A stretch of DNA of 64,000 bases from Sphingobacterium griseoflavum (GTDB lineage: Bacteria; Bacteroidota; Bacteroidia; Sphingobacteriales; Sphingobacteriaceae), in the NCBI RefSeq assembly GCF_014653155.1, contig NZ_BNAF01000003.1, positions 248,001-312,000 of the forward strand. The letters are read 5' to 3'. The translations under genes and the position numbers were made by a program. Positions 36,588-45,008 of the stretch are shown in pieces (positions within the stretch are counted from its first letter, which is position 1; every line of letters begins with the position of its first letter). A model generated the notes under the pieces. The model worked only from the letters and a program-made list of their open reading frames with translations, made no database searches and was not told the origin of the DNA.

Positions 36588-37532
36588 ATGGACGCTTTGG
36601 ACAGACAGCTTAAAAACCCTTGGACAGATTTGCTTACGCTTTTTGTATTGCTATTGCTGTGTACAATAGGGATACAATTTTTCTTGCTAGTCGCTGCTTG
36701 GGCTTTTGGAAAGGATTTAGTGGATCTCATGCGAACAGTTTCCGAAAACACCGGGGAAGTGAACTATTTCAGTTACCTGGTGCTGGCATCCGGTTCGTTG
36801 GGCACATTTTTACTTCCCGCCTATTTTTTTTACCAACGGCGTACAGATGTAAACTTTCTTACGAAAGATAGCTTGACAGGTTGGAGAGCCTATGGCGGTC
36901 CCGTTTTATTCCTTTTCGCGTTAGCCCCGATAATGAACCTTATTGGGGAATGGAACATGCAGATGGCGCTTCCCGATAGCTTAGGCGGCGTAGAAGAATG
37001 GATGCGCAGACAGGAAGATAATATGGCGCAGTTAACAAGCCAAATCGTCATGACGAAAAGATGGGACAGATTACTGTTAAATATCATCGTAATAGGTTTC
37101 CTCCCAGCTATCTGCGAAGAGTTCTTCTTTCGTGGTGCGCTGCAAAACATTTTTAAACGTATCGTAAAAAGCGAGGTGGCGGCGATATGGCTCGTTGGTT
37201 TTATTTTCAGCCTCATACATTTCCAGTTCTATGGCTTCTTTCCTCGATTGCTATTAGGGGTGATATTTGGTTACGCCGTGCTTTGGACGAAAAACATATG
37301 GACCGCTGTACTGGCCCATTTTGTCAACAACACCACGGTTGTTTTGCTGGCATTCTATTTTGCCCAGCAGGGTAAGGGCTACGATGCGCTTATGGAAGTC
37401 GATACTTACCCAATAATTATGTATCTTGGCAGCTTCGTTTTTAGTGCGATGATTGGATTCGTATTTTATCAATACATAAAAAAAGAGCTATATGGAAAAC
37501 GGTTGGATAAAAATAGCGACCTATTCAAGTGA
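36588..37532 (+). CDS. CPBP family intramembrane metalloprotease
   Basis: 314 residues with about eight hydrophobic segments. CPBP (Abi/CAAX-like) motifs are intact: AICEEFFFRGALQNIFKR (EExxxR), SLIHFQFYGFFPR (HxxF) and AHFVNNTTV (HxxxN/B). Glu and His residues form the membrane-embedded metalloprotease site. Substrates are unknown for most members. Its 3' end overlaps the DUF2007 gene by 41 nt, making a tightly packed three-gene operon with DUF2007 and cdsA. Confidence 0.9.
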   Translation: MDALDRQLKNPWTDLLTLFVLLLLCTIGIQFFLLVAAWAFGKDLVDLMRTVSENTGEVNYFSYLVLASGSLGTFLLPAYFFYQRRTDVNFLTKDSLTGWRAYGGPVLFLFALAPIMNLIGEWNMQMALPDSLGGVEEWMRRQEDNMAQLTSQIVMTKRWDRLLLNIIVIGFLPAICEEFFFRGALQNIFKRIVKSEVAAIWLVGFIFSLIHFQFYGFFPRLLLGVIFGYAVLWTKNIWTAVLAHFVNNTTVVLLAFYFAQQGKGYDALMEVDTYPIIMYLGSFVFSAMIGFVFYQYIKKELYGKRLDKNSDLFK

Positions 37533-37713
37533 ATTGGACAGCGAAATGGCGAAGCTTTTATTGGAGCAACATGATATCAGGACCGTCATGCTGAACAAAC
37601 AGGATTCGTCGTTCAAGTTCGGGAAGATCGAGCTTTTTGTACAGGACGAAAACTTCGCAGAGGCAACAGCAATCATGGCCGCTAACGATACGAACAAGGT
37701 GGATGAAGACTAG
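37492..37713 (+). CDS. DUF2007 domain protein
   Basis: 73 residues: WIKIATYSSELDSEMAKLLLEQHDIRTVMLNKQDSSFKFGKIELFVQDENFAEATAIM. This is the typical DUF2007 pattern, a small ferredoxin-like alpha-beta fold proposed as a signal transducing or regulatory module. It overlaps the CPBP gene by 41 nt upstream and cdsA by 11 nt downstream, so expression is translationally linked to both membrane proteins. Confidence 0.82.
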   Translation: MENGWIKIATYSSELDSEMAKLLLEQHDIRTVMLNKQDSSFKFGKIELFVQDENFAEATAIMAANDTNKVDED

Positions 37714-38506
37714 GGCCATAACAGGATTTTTTTTTATAGGCGTACTCATTGCCGCTGTTTTATTGGGACCATTCGTCTTTATTCCTTTTTTTGCATTACT
37801 AGGTGTCTATAGCGTATACGAGTTTTATAAAATGGTGCAAGCCATGGATATAAGACCGCTGGTATGGACTGCTATTGCTTGCGCCACTATCGGATTTCTG
37901 CTGCTAGGGGCGGTGCTAGTTGGCTTTTTTCCAGAAGGTAGCCTTTTGTGGCTTTTCTCCGCAGCTTTCTTATTGTACATCACGGCGCTTTTTCGCCAAT
38001 CGACGACGGCGATACAGGACCTTTCCTATACCTTGTTTGGTTTATGTTATGCAGCCATACCTTTCGGTATCTTCATCTGTTTAGGCTTCTTAGAAGGCTC
38101 ATACGACCCGTATATTCCATTGGGATTTCTTATCCTGCTTTGGACCAATGATACGGGAGCTTATTTGGCAGGAAAGAGTTTTGGTCGCAGAAAGCTGTTC
38201 GAGCGGATATCACCCAATAAGACTTGGGAAGGTTTCGTCGGAGGTATGCTCCTTGCTGTTGTAGTGTCGTTCAATTTAGGCCGCTATTTTGACGCGTTAT
38301 CAAATTGGCAATGGCTTACGCTGGCCCTCATTATCGGCACATTCGGCACTTTGGGCGATTTGGTGGAATCCATGCTAAAGAGAAATACCGGTATGAAGGA
38401 TTCGGGAAGCCTGCTGCCCGGTCATGGCGGTCTTTTAGACAGATTTGATGGTCTTTTAATGGCTGCACCGCTCGTATACATATTCCTGAAAACCTTCGTG
38501 TTTTAA
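37703..38506 (+). CDS. cdsA: Phosphatidate cytidylyltransferase
   Basis: 267 residues from the ATG at 37703 (MKTRAITGFFFIGV); the reading frame extends upstream inside DUF2007, but this start matches the family. Multi-pass membrane enzyme that makes CDP-diacylglycerol from phosphatidate and CTP, the branch point of phospholipid synthesis. Signature visible: SPNKTWEGFVGG and GDLVESMLKRNTGMKDSGSLLPGHGGLLDRFD, with its conserved acidic residues. Overlaps DUF2007 by 11 nt. Confidence 0.95.
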   Translation: MKTRAITGFFFIGVLIAAVLLGPFVFIPFFALLGVYSVYEFYKMVQAMDIRPLVWTAIACATIGFLLLGAVLVGFFPEGSLLWLFSAAFLLYITALFRQSTTAIQDLSYTLFGLCYAAIPFGIFICLGFLEGSYDPYIPLGFLILLWTNDTGAYLAGKSFGRRKLFERISPNKTWEGFVGGMLLAVVVSFNLGRYFDALSNWQWLTLALIIGTFGTLGDLVESMLKRNTGMKDSGSLLPGHGGLLDRFDGLLMAAPLVYIFLKTFVF

Positions 38507-38537
38507 CTAAGATGTAGCACGCATTTCGTTTACACCG

Positions 38538-39200
38538 ATGAACATAGAAAAACAAACATTCAGCTTCTTAAAGCAACTGAAGGCTCATAACGACCGGGAA
38601 TGGTTCCAAGCAAACCGGGATGCCTACGAAGCCGCCTTGGCAAACGTTAAATCGTTTATAGGCGCCCTTATTCATGAGCTTTCTACCTTCGACCCACACA
38701 TTAATACAGATATTCAAGCGGGGAAATGCCTCTTCCGCATATATCGCGACACACGATTTTCGAAAGATAAAACGCCTTATAAACATTGGTTTGCCGCTGG
38801 TATATCGGTCGATGGCCGAAAGCTGGACGGACCAGAGTATTATTTGCATATCGAGCCGGGGAAAAATTTTCTGGCAGCAGGCTATTGGCGCCCGGCCAAG
38901 CAGCACTTGGACAGTATACGCCAAGAAATAGATTACAATTTTAACGGGCTGCAACAGGGGCTTCGCCAGGGTGGCTGGGAGATCGGAGATCTCTCTACCG
39001 AAGATAAATTAAAGCGGGCACCTGCAGGCTATAGTGAAGACCATCCGCACATCGATCTGTTGAAGCTTAAGAGCTTTATCCTTTACCAATCTTTCGACGA
39101 CGAACAATTGCAGGGCAAACAAGGACTACGGCTTCTGTCCGATACGGCAAGGCGCATACTACCGTTCAAGAGCTTTATTCACGAAGCATTAGATCAATAG
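38538..39200 (+). CDS. DUF2461 (TIGR02453) family protein
   Basis: 220 residues. N-terminal FLKQLKAHNDREWFQANRDAYEAALANVKSF and CLFRIYRDTRFSKDKTPYKHWFAAGI are the family signatures, followed by YYLHIEPGKNFLAAGYW and LKRAPAGYSEDHPHIDLLKLKSF. Widespread and uncharacterised; no catalytic motif can be assigned. Its 3' end overlaps the anmK 3' end by 7 nt on the opposite strand. Confidence 0.88.
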   Translation: MNIEKQTFSFLKQLKAHNDREWFQANRDAYEAALANVKSFIGALIHELSTFDPHINTDIQAGKCLFRIYRDTRFSKDKTPYKHWFAAGISVDGRKLDGPEYYLHIEPGKNFLAAGYWRPAKQHLDSIRQEIDYNFNGLQQGLRQGGWEIGDLSTEDKLKRAPAGYSEDHPHIDLLKLKSFILYQSFDDEQLQGKQGLRLLSDTARRILPFKSFIHEALDQ

Positions 39201-40393
39201 GGAAAAGAAATCTTTCCCATGCATACCGCCGGTGAATCTTTGATGTTTGTTACATTGCTTGCTGTCCCAGCAACCGTTTCGTTGGCTAACATAGCAAATA
39301 AGCAGGCTTCCTTCGCATCCGGGTCTAGGCCCAACGCTTGAAACGAAGCTATCTTTGCTTGCGGCATAAGCGTCGCCAGATAGGCCATCAAAAGCGGATT
39401 ATGTATACCCCCTCCGCTCACATATACGGCCATGCTATCCAAACGGCTTGCCTGCTTGGCGAGACCTTCCGCAATCGTGACGGCCGAAAACATCGTTAGC
39501 GTGGCTAATACGGAGGTTGGCGCAAGGGATTCGGTACGAGAAAGTCGTTGCGCATTTTCTAGATACGCCAGGTTGAATAGCTCTGGGCCTGTTGTTTTTG
39601 GAAAGGATTCGTGAAAGAAAACGTGCTCCAAAAGGCATGCTAACAAGCTGTCGTTCACATCTCCTTTTTTTGCTTCCCGTGCATCCTCATCCATTTCTTT
39701 ACCAAAGTGCGCCTTCATATATTGGTTTATAAGGGTATTGCCCGGGCCAAGATCGGTCGCATACGCAAGCTCTTTGCTGCATTTTGGTGGTAGGTAGGTG
39801 AAATTTGCGATGCCTCCGATATTAAGAAGAAATCGATGCTCTGTATCGCTGCGGAATAATAGATAATCGCCATATGCAGCAAGCGGGGCCCCTTCCCCAT
39901 CAGCAGCAAGGTGTTTCTGCCTAAAATCACCGATCGTAATGATACCGGTCCTGACGGCGATATGGTCAGCATCCCCGATCTGTAACGTGCTGTTTGGATA
40001 GCTAGCATCCTCCTCCAGTAATCTTGCCGGAGCATGGTATACGGTTTGCCCATGGCTCGCAATAAGATCGATCTCTGACGCATCTATACCCCACAGCGCA
40101 AGCGCCTTATTGATGAGTGTAGCGTGCACCTCGCCGATGTAAGGATGCAGGCCACAGAGTAGCTGCTGATCAATTTGCCGTTTGGCAAAGACAGCACGCA
40201 CCCGCTCTCGAAAGATCGCATCATAGGGCAACGTCATAAACTTCTCCAAGATCAATGTGCTGTCGCTGCCACTATGGGAAACCTTACACACGGCTATATC
40301 GAGGCCATCTAGCGATGTTCCAGACATCAGGCCGATAATGCGCCGGCTGGCCTTTGCCCCTATTTGATACAATCGTTCAATTTGCGTGTTCAT
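39194..40393 (-). CDS. anmK: Anhydro-N-acetylmuramic acid kinase
   Basis: 399 residues. Converts 1,6-anhydro-MurNAc to MurNAc-6-phosphate in peptidoglycan recycling. The ATPase-fold signatures are present: GLMSGTSLDGLDIAVC near the N-terminus, ASHGQTVYHAP, TIGDFRQKHLAADGEGAPLA, LNIGGIANFTYL, DLGPGNTLINQYM and YVSGGGIHNPLLM. The N-terminus starts about 19 residues before the phosphate-binding motif. Convergent with the DUF2461 gene, 7 nt overlap. Confidence 0.95.
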   Translation of the reverse strand: MNTQIERLYQIGAKASRRIIGLMSGTSLDGLDIAVCKVSHSGSDSTLILEKFMTLPYDAIFRERVRAVFAKRQIDQQLLCGLHPYIGEVHATLINKALALWGIDASEIDLIASHGQTVYHAPARLLEEDASYPNSTLQIGDADHIAVRTGIITIGDFRQKHLAADGEGAPLAAYGDYLLFRSDTEHRFLLNIGGIANFTYLPPKCSKELAYATDLGPGNTLINQYMKAHFGKEMDEDAREAKKGDVNDSLLACLLEHVFFHESFPKTTGPELFNLAYLENAQRLSRTESLAPTSVLATLTMFSAVTIAEGLAKQASRLDSMAVYVSGGGIHNPLLMAYLATLMPQAKIASFQALGLDPDAKEACLFAMLANETVAGTASNVTNIKDSPAVCMGKISFPY

Positions 40394-40465
40394 CCCGCTA
40401 AAGTACAGATTAATCTAATTCGAAAAAATGTCCGCAAACACACGGTTGGGTGAAAACGGGTAATT

Positions 40466-40497
40466 TTTGGTTATGTCGAAGGATAATTATATTTTTG
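40466..40497 (+). promoter_or_regulatory. gcvH promoter (Bacteroidota type)
   Basis: -33 element TTTG (40466-40469), 20-nt spacer, -7 element TATTTTTG (40490-40497). Predicted transcription start near 40503, giving about a 10-nt leader before the gcvH ATG at 40514. Confidence 0.55.
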
Positions 40498-40513
40498 GGC
40501 AAAGAAAAAACAT

Positions 40514-40894
40514 ATGAATTTCCCAGCAGAATTAAAATACACCAAAGACCACGAATGGATTCGTGTGGAAGGTGACGAAGCCGTTATCGGTATTACGGAT
40601 TTCGCGCAACGCGAATTAGGGGATATTGTCTTTGTCGATATCAACACCGTAGGTGAAGAGGTCGCAGAAAACGAAGTATTTGGAACGGTAGAGGCTGTTA
40701 AAACGGTGTCAGACCTTTTTATGCCCGTTAAATCAACTGTTTTGGCTGTCAACGACGCTATTGATTCTTCTCCCGAGCTGGTGAATACAGATCCATATGG
40801 AGAGGGGTGGATTATTCGTGTTAAATTGGCAGACGCCGCCGCTGTGGAGGCTTTGTTGTCTGCAGATCAATACAAAGCAGAAGTCAACGCTTAG
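40514..40894 (+). CDS. gcvH: Glycine cleavage system H protein
   Basis: 126 residues. The lipoyl carrier of the glycine cleavage system, shuttling the aminomethyl group between P and T proteins. The lipoylated lysine is K63 in [48 protein letters not shown] and [10 protein letters not shown] are also diagnostic. gcvT and gcvP are not in the window. Single-gene unit with a clear promoter and a strong bidirectional terminator. Confidence 0.97.
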   Translation: MNFPAELKYTKDHEWIRVEGDEAVIGITDFAQRELGDIVFVDINTVGEEVAENEVFGTVEAVKTVSDLFMPVKSTVLAVNDAIDSSPELVNTDPYGEGWIIRVKLADAAAVEALLSADQYKAEVNA

Positions 40895-40974
40895 TTAATA
40901 GAATTAACGGTTCAGGAGTTAAATTTCGAGCCGGCCAGTACGGAAAGGTTTGATTTAGGACCCATCCCAAAATA

Positions 40975-41008
40975 AAAGCGGAACTGTCGATCCCGACAGT
41001 TCCGCTTT
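40975..41008. terminator. Bidirectional terminator between gcvH and a DUF6263-like gene
   Basis: Perfect 15-bp stem AAAGCGGAACTGTCG (40975-40989) / CGACAGTTCCGCTTT (40994-41008) with a 4-nt loop, between convergent genes. Confidence 0.88.
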
Positions 41009-41029
41009 GCTATATCATATCCGTGCTGC

Positions 41030-41785
41030 TTATTGGACGGTAAGCACCACGTCACTTACTACTTTTGTACCCTGTACCTCAATAGATGTTTTTACATCTG
41101 CACTTTTTGTGACAAATGTCTTCTTGTCCAAAACATAGGATCCAGCAAGCGTGCCTACCTCATTGGCTGAACCATCCATTAGTTTTCCCACCACATCGAT
41201 AACATACCCCTCCTCATTCTCCGCTTTAAACGTTGAGGTCGTTTCTGTTTTGGAAATTAGTGGGTTCTCTCCCATATCTGCGCTGTGCTGCCAGGTAGCA
41301 CCAACAGCAACTGGGTTTTCGGGAAGAGGTGTAGAAATGCTGGCAAATGACGACTTGTCCATACCTTGACCAATTCCTTCAGGAAGAACCACATCTACTG
41401 TTTTACCTTTTGGGGTCAATATCACCAAAATAGCTTGGTCGATAATTTTTTCGAATTGCGATCCCATCATTTTGGCCATCTCATCCTTTGGTTCCTCTTC
41501 GGAATTATAAGACATTGTCATCATTCCGGCATCGACATCAACTTTGACAGCTTTTGTCACAGTCTCGATTTTGAAGTTTTCGTCTTGTTTTTCCGTGGCG
41601 GTCATAACCATTTTCATATTCATGTCCATGATCATGCTTTGTGGGCCTTCCACATCAGTCTTAACCTGCATCAGCATATTCATCGGCTTGCCAATTTCCG
41701 GATTCAGTTTGAAATCAACGGTTTTTTGCGCGAAAGAAACGAATCCCAAACAAAGGGCTATTCCCGTAAATAAGTATTTTTTCAT
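41030..41785 (-). CDS. Secreted DUF6263-like protein
   Basis: 251 residues from the ATG at 41785 (MKKYLFTGIALCLGFVSFAQ); the frame extends 40 codons upstream, but this start opens a clear signal peptide cleaved at FAQ. The mature part has a methionine-rich stretch (SMIMDMNMKMVMTATEK), then DVVLPEG, NPVAVGATWQH and a C-terminal VQGTKVVSDVVLTV. The layout resembles DUF6263/DUF4412-like secreted beta-sandwich proteins of Bacteroidota. Function unknown. Located between two terminators, so monocistronic. Confidence 0.7.
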   Translation of the reverse strand: MKKYLFTGIALCLGFVSFAQKTVDFKLNPEIGKPMNMLMQVKTDVEGPQSMIMDMNMKMVMTATEKQDENFKIETVTKAVKVDVDAGMMTMSYNSEEEPKDEMAKMMGSQFEKIIDQAILVILTPKGKTVDVVLPEGIGQGMDKSSFASISTPLPENPVAVGATWQHSADMGENPLISKTETTSTFKAENEEGYVIDVVGKLMDGSANEVGTLAGSYVLDKKTFVTKSADVKTSIEVQGTKVVSDVVLTVQ

Positions 41786-41866
41786 AATGATATCTATATC
41801 TAGTGAATATAATAAAAAAATTGGAATTCTATCTCGGCGCGTCCCAATGAAGCTTTCAAGACATAG

Positions 41867-41898
41867 AAAAAGGCACTCCAAAATAGGGGTGCCTTTTT
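41867..41898 (-). terminator. pdhB terminator
   Basis: Stem AAAAAGGCACTCC (41867-41879) / GGGGTGCCTTTTT (41886-41898), 13 bp with one G-T wobble, giving a T-tail on the minus strand directly after pdhB. Confidence 0.8.
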
Positions 41899-41918
41899 CT
41901 GCCATGTTATGCTGTTGA

Positions 41919-42905
41919 TTACTTTTTCAAGTATGACACTTCTTTTACTGCTTTTACAACTTTTGCTACACTTGGGAGGGTTGCCTCGACTAATGTAGGC
42001 GCATAACCAAGTGGTACATCTGCTGACGTCACACGAATAACTGGGGCATCAAGATAATCGAAAGCATCTTTTTGTACCCTAAATGCAACTTCAGATGAAA
42101 TAGATGCTAATGGCCATGCTTCTTCCACAACAACAAGTCTATTTGTTTTCTTTACAGACTCGATGATGGCCGGAAAGTCGATTGGTCGTACCGAACGTAG
42201 ATCGATCAACTCCACGTTGATGCCCTCTTTCGTCAATTCTTCCACGGCAGGAAGTACAACGCGAGGAATCATTTTTCCGAAAGACACAATCGTGACATCT
42301 GTTCCTTCTTTTATCACGTTGGCTTTACCGATAGGAAGGTAATACTCTTCTTCCGGAACAGCGCCTTTATCGCCATACATCACTTCGGATTCCATAAAAA
42401 TAACTGGATCTGGATCGATAATCGAAGATTTCAATAAACCTTTCGCATCATAGGGGTTGGATGGCACCACAACTTTCAAACCAGGAGTGTTTGCGAACCA
42501 ATTTTCGAAATTTTGCGAGTGTTGTGCCGCCAGTTGACCAGCATTACCCGTAGGACCGCGAAAAACAATAGGACAAGCGAACTGACCGCCACTCATTTGA
42601 CGGATCTTCGCTGCCGCATTGATTATTTGGTCTATCGCAACCAATGAAAAGTTAAAGGTCATGAATTCGATAATAGGACGCAAACCGTTCATGGCTGCAC
42701 CCACACCGATACCCGCGAAACCGAGCTCGGCAATTGGTGTGTCGATGACACGCTTTGCACCAAATTCATCCAACATGCCTTGGCTCACTTTGTATGCACC
42801 GTTGTATTCGGCGACTTCTTCGCCCATCAAGAATATCTTATCATCTTTCCGCATTTCTTCGTTCATTGCTTCACGAAGTGCTTCTCTGAATTGTATTTCT
42901 CTCAT
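41919..42905 (-). CDS. pdhB: Pyruvate dehydrogenase E1 component, beta subunit
   Basis: 328 residues from the ATG at 42905 (MREIQFREALREAMNEEM); 26 upstream codons are open but unlikely coding. Transketolase-like fold: MGEEVAEYNGAYKVSQGMLDEFG, DTPIAELGFAGIGVGAAMNGLRPI, QMSGGQFACPIVFRGPTG, HSQNFENWFANTPGLKVV and the C-terminal transketolase domain with LVVVEEAWPLASISSEV. It forms the alpha2beta2 E1 that decarboxylates pyruvate using thiamine diphosphate. The alpha subunit and E2 are not nearby. A -7-like TAGTTTTG (42938-42945, minus strand) precedes it. Confidence 0.92.
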   Translation of the reverse strand: MREIQFREALREAMNEEMRKDDKIFLMGEEVAEYNGAYKVSQGMLDEFGAKRVIDTPIAELGFAGIGVGAAMNGLRPIIEFMTFNFSLVAIDQIINAAAKIRQMSGGQFACPIVFRGPTGNAGQLAAQHSQNFENWFANTPGLKVVVPSNPYDAKGLLKSSIIDPDPVIFMESEVMYGDKGAVPEEEYYLPIGKANVIKEGTDVTIVSFGKMIPRVVLPAVEELTKEGINVELIDLRSVRPIDFPAIIESVKKTNRLVVVEEAWPLASISSEVAFRVQKDAFDYLDAPVIRVTSADVPLGYAPTLVEATLPSVAKVVKAVKEVSYLKK

Positions 42906-43039
42906 CAGTTGTAAAATTGTGTCTTTTTTGAATACCGCAAAACTACTATATTTAATTGATATTTCGTAATGGATTCCGCGCAAAAATGCCTAAAATATGT
43001 CATTATGCAGGGAGCTTTTACAGGTCTTTTTGAAAACGT

Positions 43040-43657
43040 TTATCTCAGAAAATTAAGGAGTTCCTGTAAAAAATCATTCAGGTTTTTGACCGCAAGCCCA
43101 ATTTGCCACGAATCGCGATCGCGGGGTTCGATATAATTAGACGCTGCACGAAACTGTAAAATGGGTACGCATTCTTCGTGAGCGACAAAAAATGCAGCGG
43201 CACCCTCCATGGATTCCATAATCGGTTCATCGTATCGACTTCGGAGCTGCGCAATACTTGAAGCATTCCCATGCACCTTATTAACCGTAATGCCCCGAAT
43301 CTCTCTCACGCAAGGGATAGGCATAGGAAAGGATGGCATACGTTGCAAAAAATAGCTTTTTGCGTAGCCAAGTGTATCGATAGTAAGAAAGTGGTCTTGG
43401 TCTTCGGCGCCAAATTCATACACTTCATCCGAAACAATTTGGTATACCGTGCCCAGTTTATCCTTGAAAGCACTGATGCCACCAATGCCTACCTGAACAA
43501 TGAGATCTATCTTTCTTTGCTGCAAGGTCTTGGTCAGTGCGTAGGTCGTCGCGAGCATGCCAACACCAGTGATCAAGGAAGGTATTTCCCGTTCATCTAA
43601 AAACGGAAGCGACGGCATGATTTCTTCTATTGTGGCGGCAATGACGAGTATATTCAT
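43040..43657 (-). CDS. mqnB: Futalosine hydrolase
   Basis: 205 residues, nucleoside phosphorylase/hydrolase fold: N-terminal VIAATIEEIMPSL, LITGVGMLATTYALTKTL, VQVGIGGISAF, then ESMEGAAAFFVAHEECVPILQFRAASNYIEPRDRDSW. The SMEGAA and FRAxSNY motifs are typical of MqnB, which splits futalosine to dehypoxanthinyl futalosine and hypoxanthine in the alternative menaquinone pathway. Divergent from queD. Its presence suggests the futalosine route of menaquinone synthesis. Confidence 0.9.
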   Translation of the reverse strand: MNILVIAATIEEIMPSLPFLDEREIPSLITGVGMLATTYALTKTLQQRKIDLIVQVGIGGISAFKDKLGTVYQIVSDEVYEFGAEDQDHFLTIDTLGYAKSYFLQRMPSFPMPIPCVREIRGITVNKVHGNASSIAQLRSRYDEPIMESMEGAAAFFVAHEECVPILQFRAASNYIEPRDRDSWQIGLAVKNLNDFLQELLNFLR

Positions 43658-43709
43658 GGTGCGGAAATTGCTTAAAAAGGTGAAGTTACTAAAATATACT
43701 TTTTTGCCC

Positions 43710-43717
43710 TATCTTTG
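43710..43717 (+). promoter_or_regulatory. Putative -7 element for queD
   Basis: TATCTTTG, a perfect TAnnTTTG, ends 5 nt before the queD ATG. The usual start of transcription would fall at or next to the A of the ATG, suggesting a leaderless mRNA. No clear -33 element. Confidence 0.45.
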
Positions 43718-43722
43718 TTTAT

Positions 43723-44133
43723 ATGATCTACATTACAAGACGCGAAAGATTTTGCGCTGCGCATAAACTGTTTCGGGAAGACTGGTCGACAGAACAAAAT
43801 GAGGCGGTTTTTGGGAAGTGTTCCAATCCAAATTGGCACGGACACAATTACGAGTTATTCGTCACCGTGAAAGGAGAGATCGATCCAGAAACAGGTTTTC
43901 TCATCGACTTGAAAAAGATGAAGCAAATCATGTTACGCGAGGTCATCGATAAGATTGACCATAAAAATGTCAATCTTGACGTAGATTTTATGCAGGGCAA
44001 AAGAGCGTCCACCGAAATAATTGCCATAGCTATATTCGATGTTCTTCAGCCTTTTTTTGAACAGGAGGGGGTTGTGCTACATGCCGTGAAACTTTACGAA
44101 ACCGAAAACAATTTCGTAGAATATTTTGGTTGA
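43723..44133 (+). CDS. queD: 6-carboxytetrahydropterin synthase / PTPS family protein
   Basis: 136 residues, T-fold enzyme. Zinc histidines in FCAAHKLF and WHGHNYEL, catalytic Cys in FGKCSNPNWHGH, DLKKMK, DHKNVN, and the C-terminal KLYETENNFVEY with the substrate-binding Glu. QueD makes 6-carboxytetrahydropterin for queuosine; PTPS paralogues act in biopterin or folate routes, so the symbol is a best guess. The neighbour folE supplies its substrate dihydroneopterin triphosphate. Confidence 0.85.
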   Translation: MIYITRRERFCAAHKLFREDWSTEQNEAVFGKCSNPNWHGHNYELFVTVKGEIDPETGFLIDLKKMKQIMLREVIDKIDHKNVNLDVDFMQGKRASTEIIAIAIFDVLQPFFEQEGVVLHAVKLYETENNFVEYFG

Positions 44134-44224
44134 TATCTTAGCCACCCGTCCAATACATACTCATGATATATGACAGAGCCTGCATGCTCAACGATGATAA
44201 TTTTAATTTTTACGTAAACAAAAA

Positions 44225-44857
44225 ATGGATAAGCTAACATCTTTCGAAGAAGAGGAACAAGAAGGTTATATTAAGATCGATCGATATAATGAAAAGCAAG
44301 TCCAAGATATTGCCGCGCACTATCCGGCCATCTTGGAATCGTTGGGAGAGAACCCTGCGAGGGAGGGTTTGGTGAAAACCCCGGAGCGGGTGGCAAAGGC
44401 CCTTCAGTTTTTGACGCATGGCTACGACATTGATGCGGCCAACGTATTGCGTAGTGCCATGTTCGAAGAAGATTATAGCCAAATGGTTGTAGTAAAAGAT
44501 ATTGAGGTCTATTCGATGTGTGAGCATCATATGCTACCGTTTTTCGGTAAAGCACATATCGCCTACATCCCCAATGGTCATATTGTTGGGTTAAGCAAGA
44601 TTCCGAGGGTCGTGGATGCCTTTGCAAGACGTTTGCAGGTGCAGGAGAGGCTTACCAATGAAATCAGAGATTGCATTCACGATACGTTAAAGCCTGCCGG
44701 TGTGGCGGTCGTGATGGAATGCAAGCATATGTGCATGGCCATGCGCGGGGTACAAAAACAGAATTCCGTAACAACAACTTCTGCTTTCACTGGAGCATTT
44801 CAAAATGATGTTACACGGTCAGAGTTTTTGCGGCTGATAACGGCTTCATTAGACTAA
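44225..44857 (+). CDS. folE: GTP cyclohydrolase I
   Basis: 210 residues. Converts GTP to 7,8-dihydroneopterin triphosphate for folate and queuosine. Zinc and active-site motifs: [29 protein letters not shown] and [26 protein letters not shown]. An unusual, acidic N-terminal extension of about 20 residues precedes the conserved core. Same strand as queD, 91 nt downstream. Confidence 0.96.
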   Translation: MDKLTSFEEEEQEGYIKIDRYNEKQVQDIAAHYPAILESLGENPAREGLVKTPERVAKALQFLTHGYDIDAANVLRSAMFEEDYSQMVVVKDIEVYSMCEHHMLPFFGKAHIAYIPNGHIVGLSKIPRVVDAFARRLQVQERLTNEIRDCIHDTLKPAGVAVVMECKHMCMAMRGVQKQNSVTTTSAFTGAFQNDVTRSEFLRLITASLD

Positions 44858-44952
44858 TTTGTCAGTCCTAAAAAAAGACCTCTGTGGACACGTGAAGCAC
44901 TTTTTTTGAGCTAATGTCGTGTACATGAGAATTTTAAATTTTGTTAAAGTAT

Positions 44953-44982
44953 TTTGAGAAACCGATGTACTTATTACATTTG
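44953..44982 (+). promoter_or_regulatory. O-methyltransferase promoter (Bacteroidota type)
   Basis: -33 element TTTG (44953-44956), 18-nt spacer, -7 element TACATTTG (44975-44982). The expected transcription start is near 44988, which decides between two start codons of the following gene. Confidence 0.6.
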
Positions 44983-45008
44983 TGATTATGCTGGGTAGCG
45001 ATGGGGCT

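Noticed and set aside
44884..44900. CACGTG palindrome near 44888 as a parS site.
   Set aside because: The left half does not match TGTTY; too many mismatches. The same holds for CACGTG at about 6747 and 59450.
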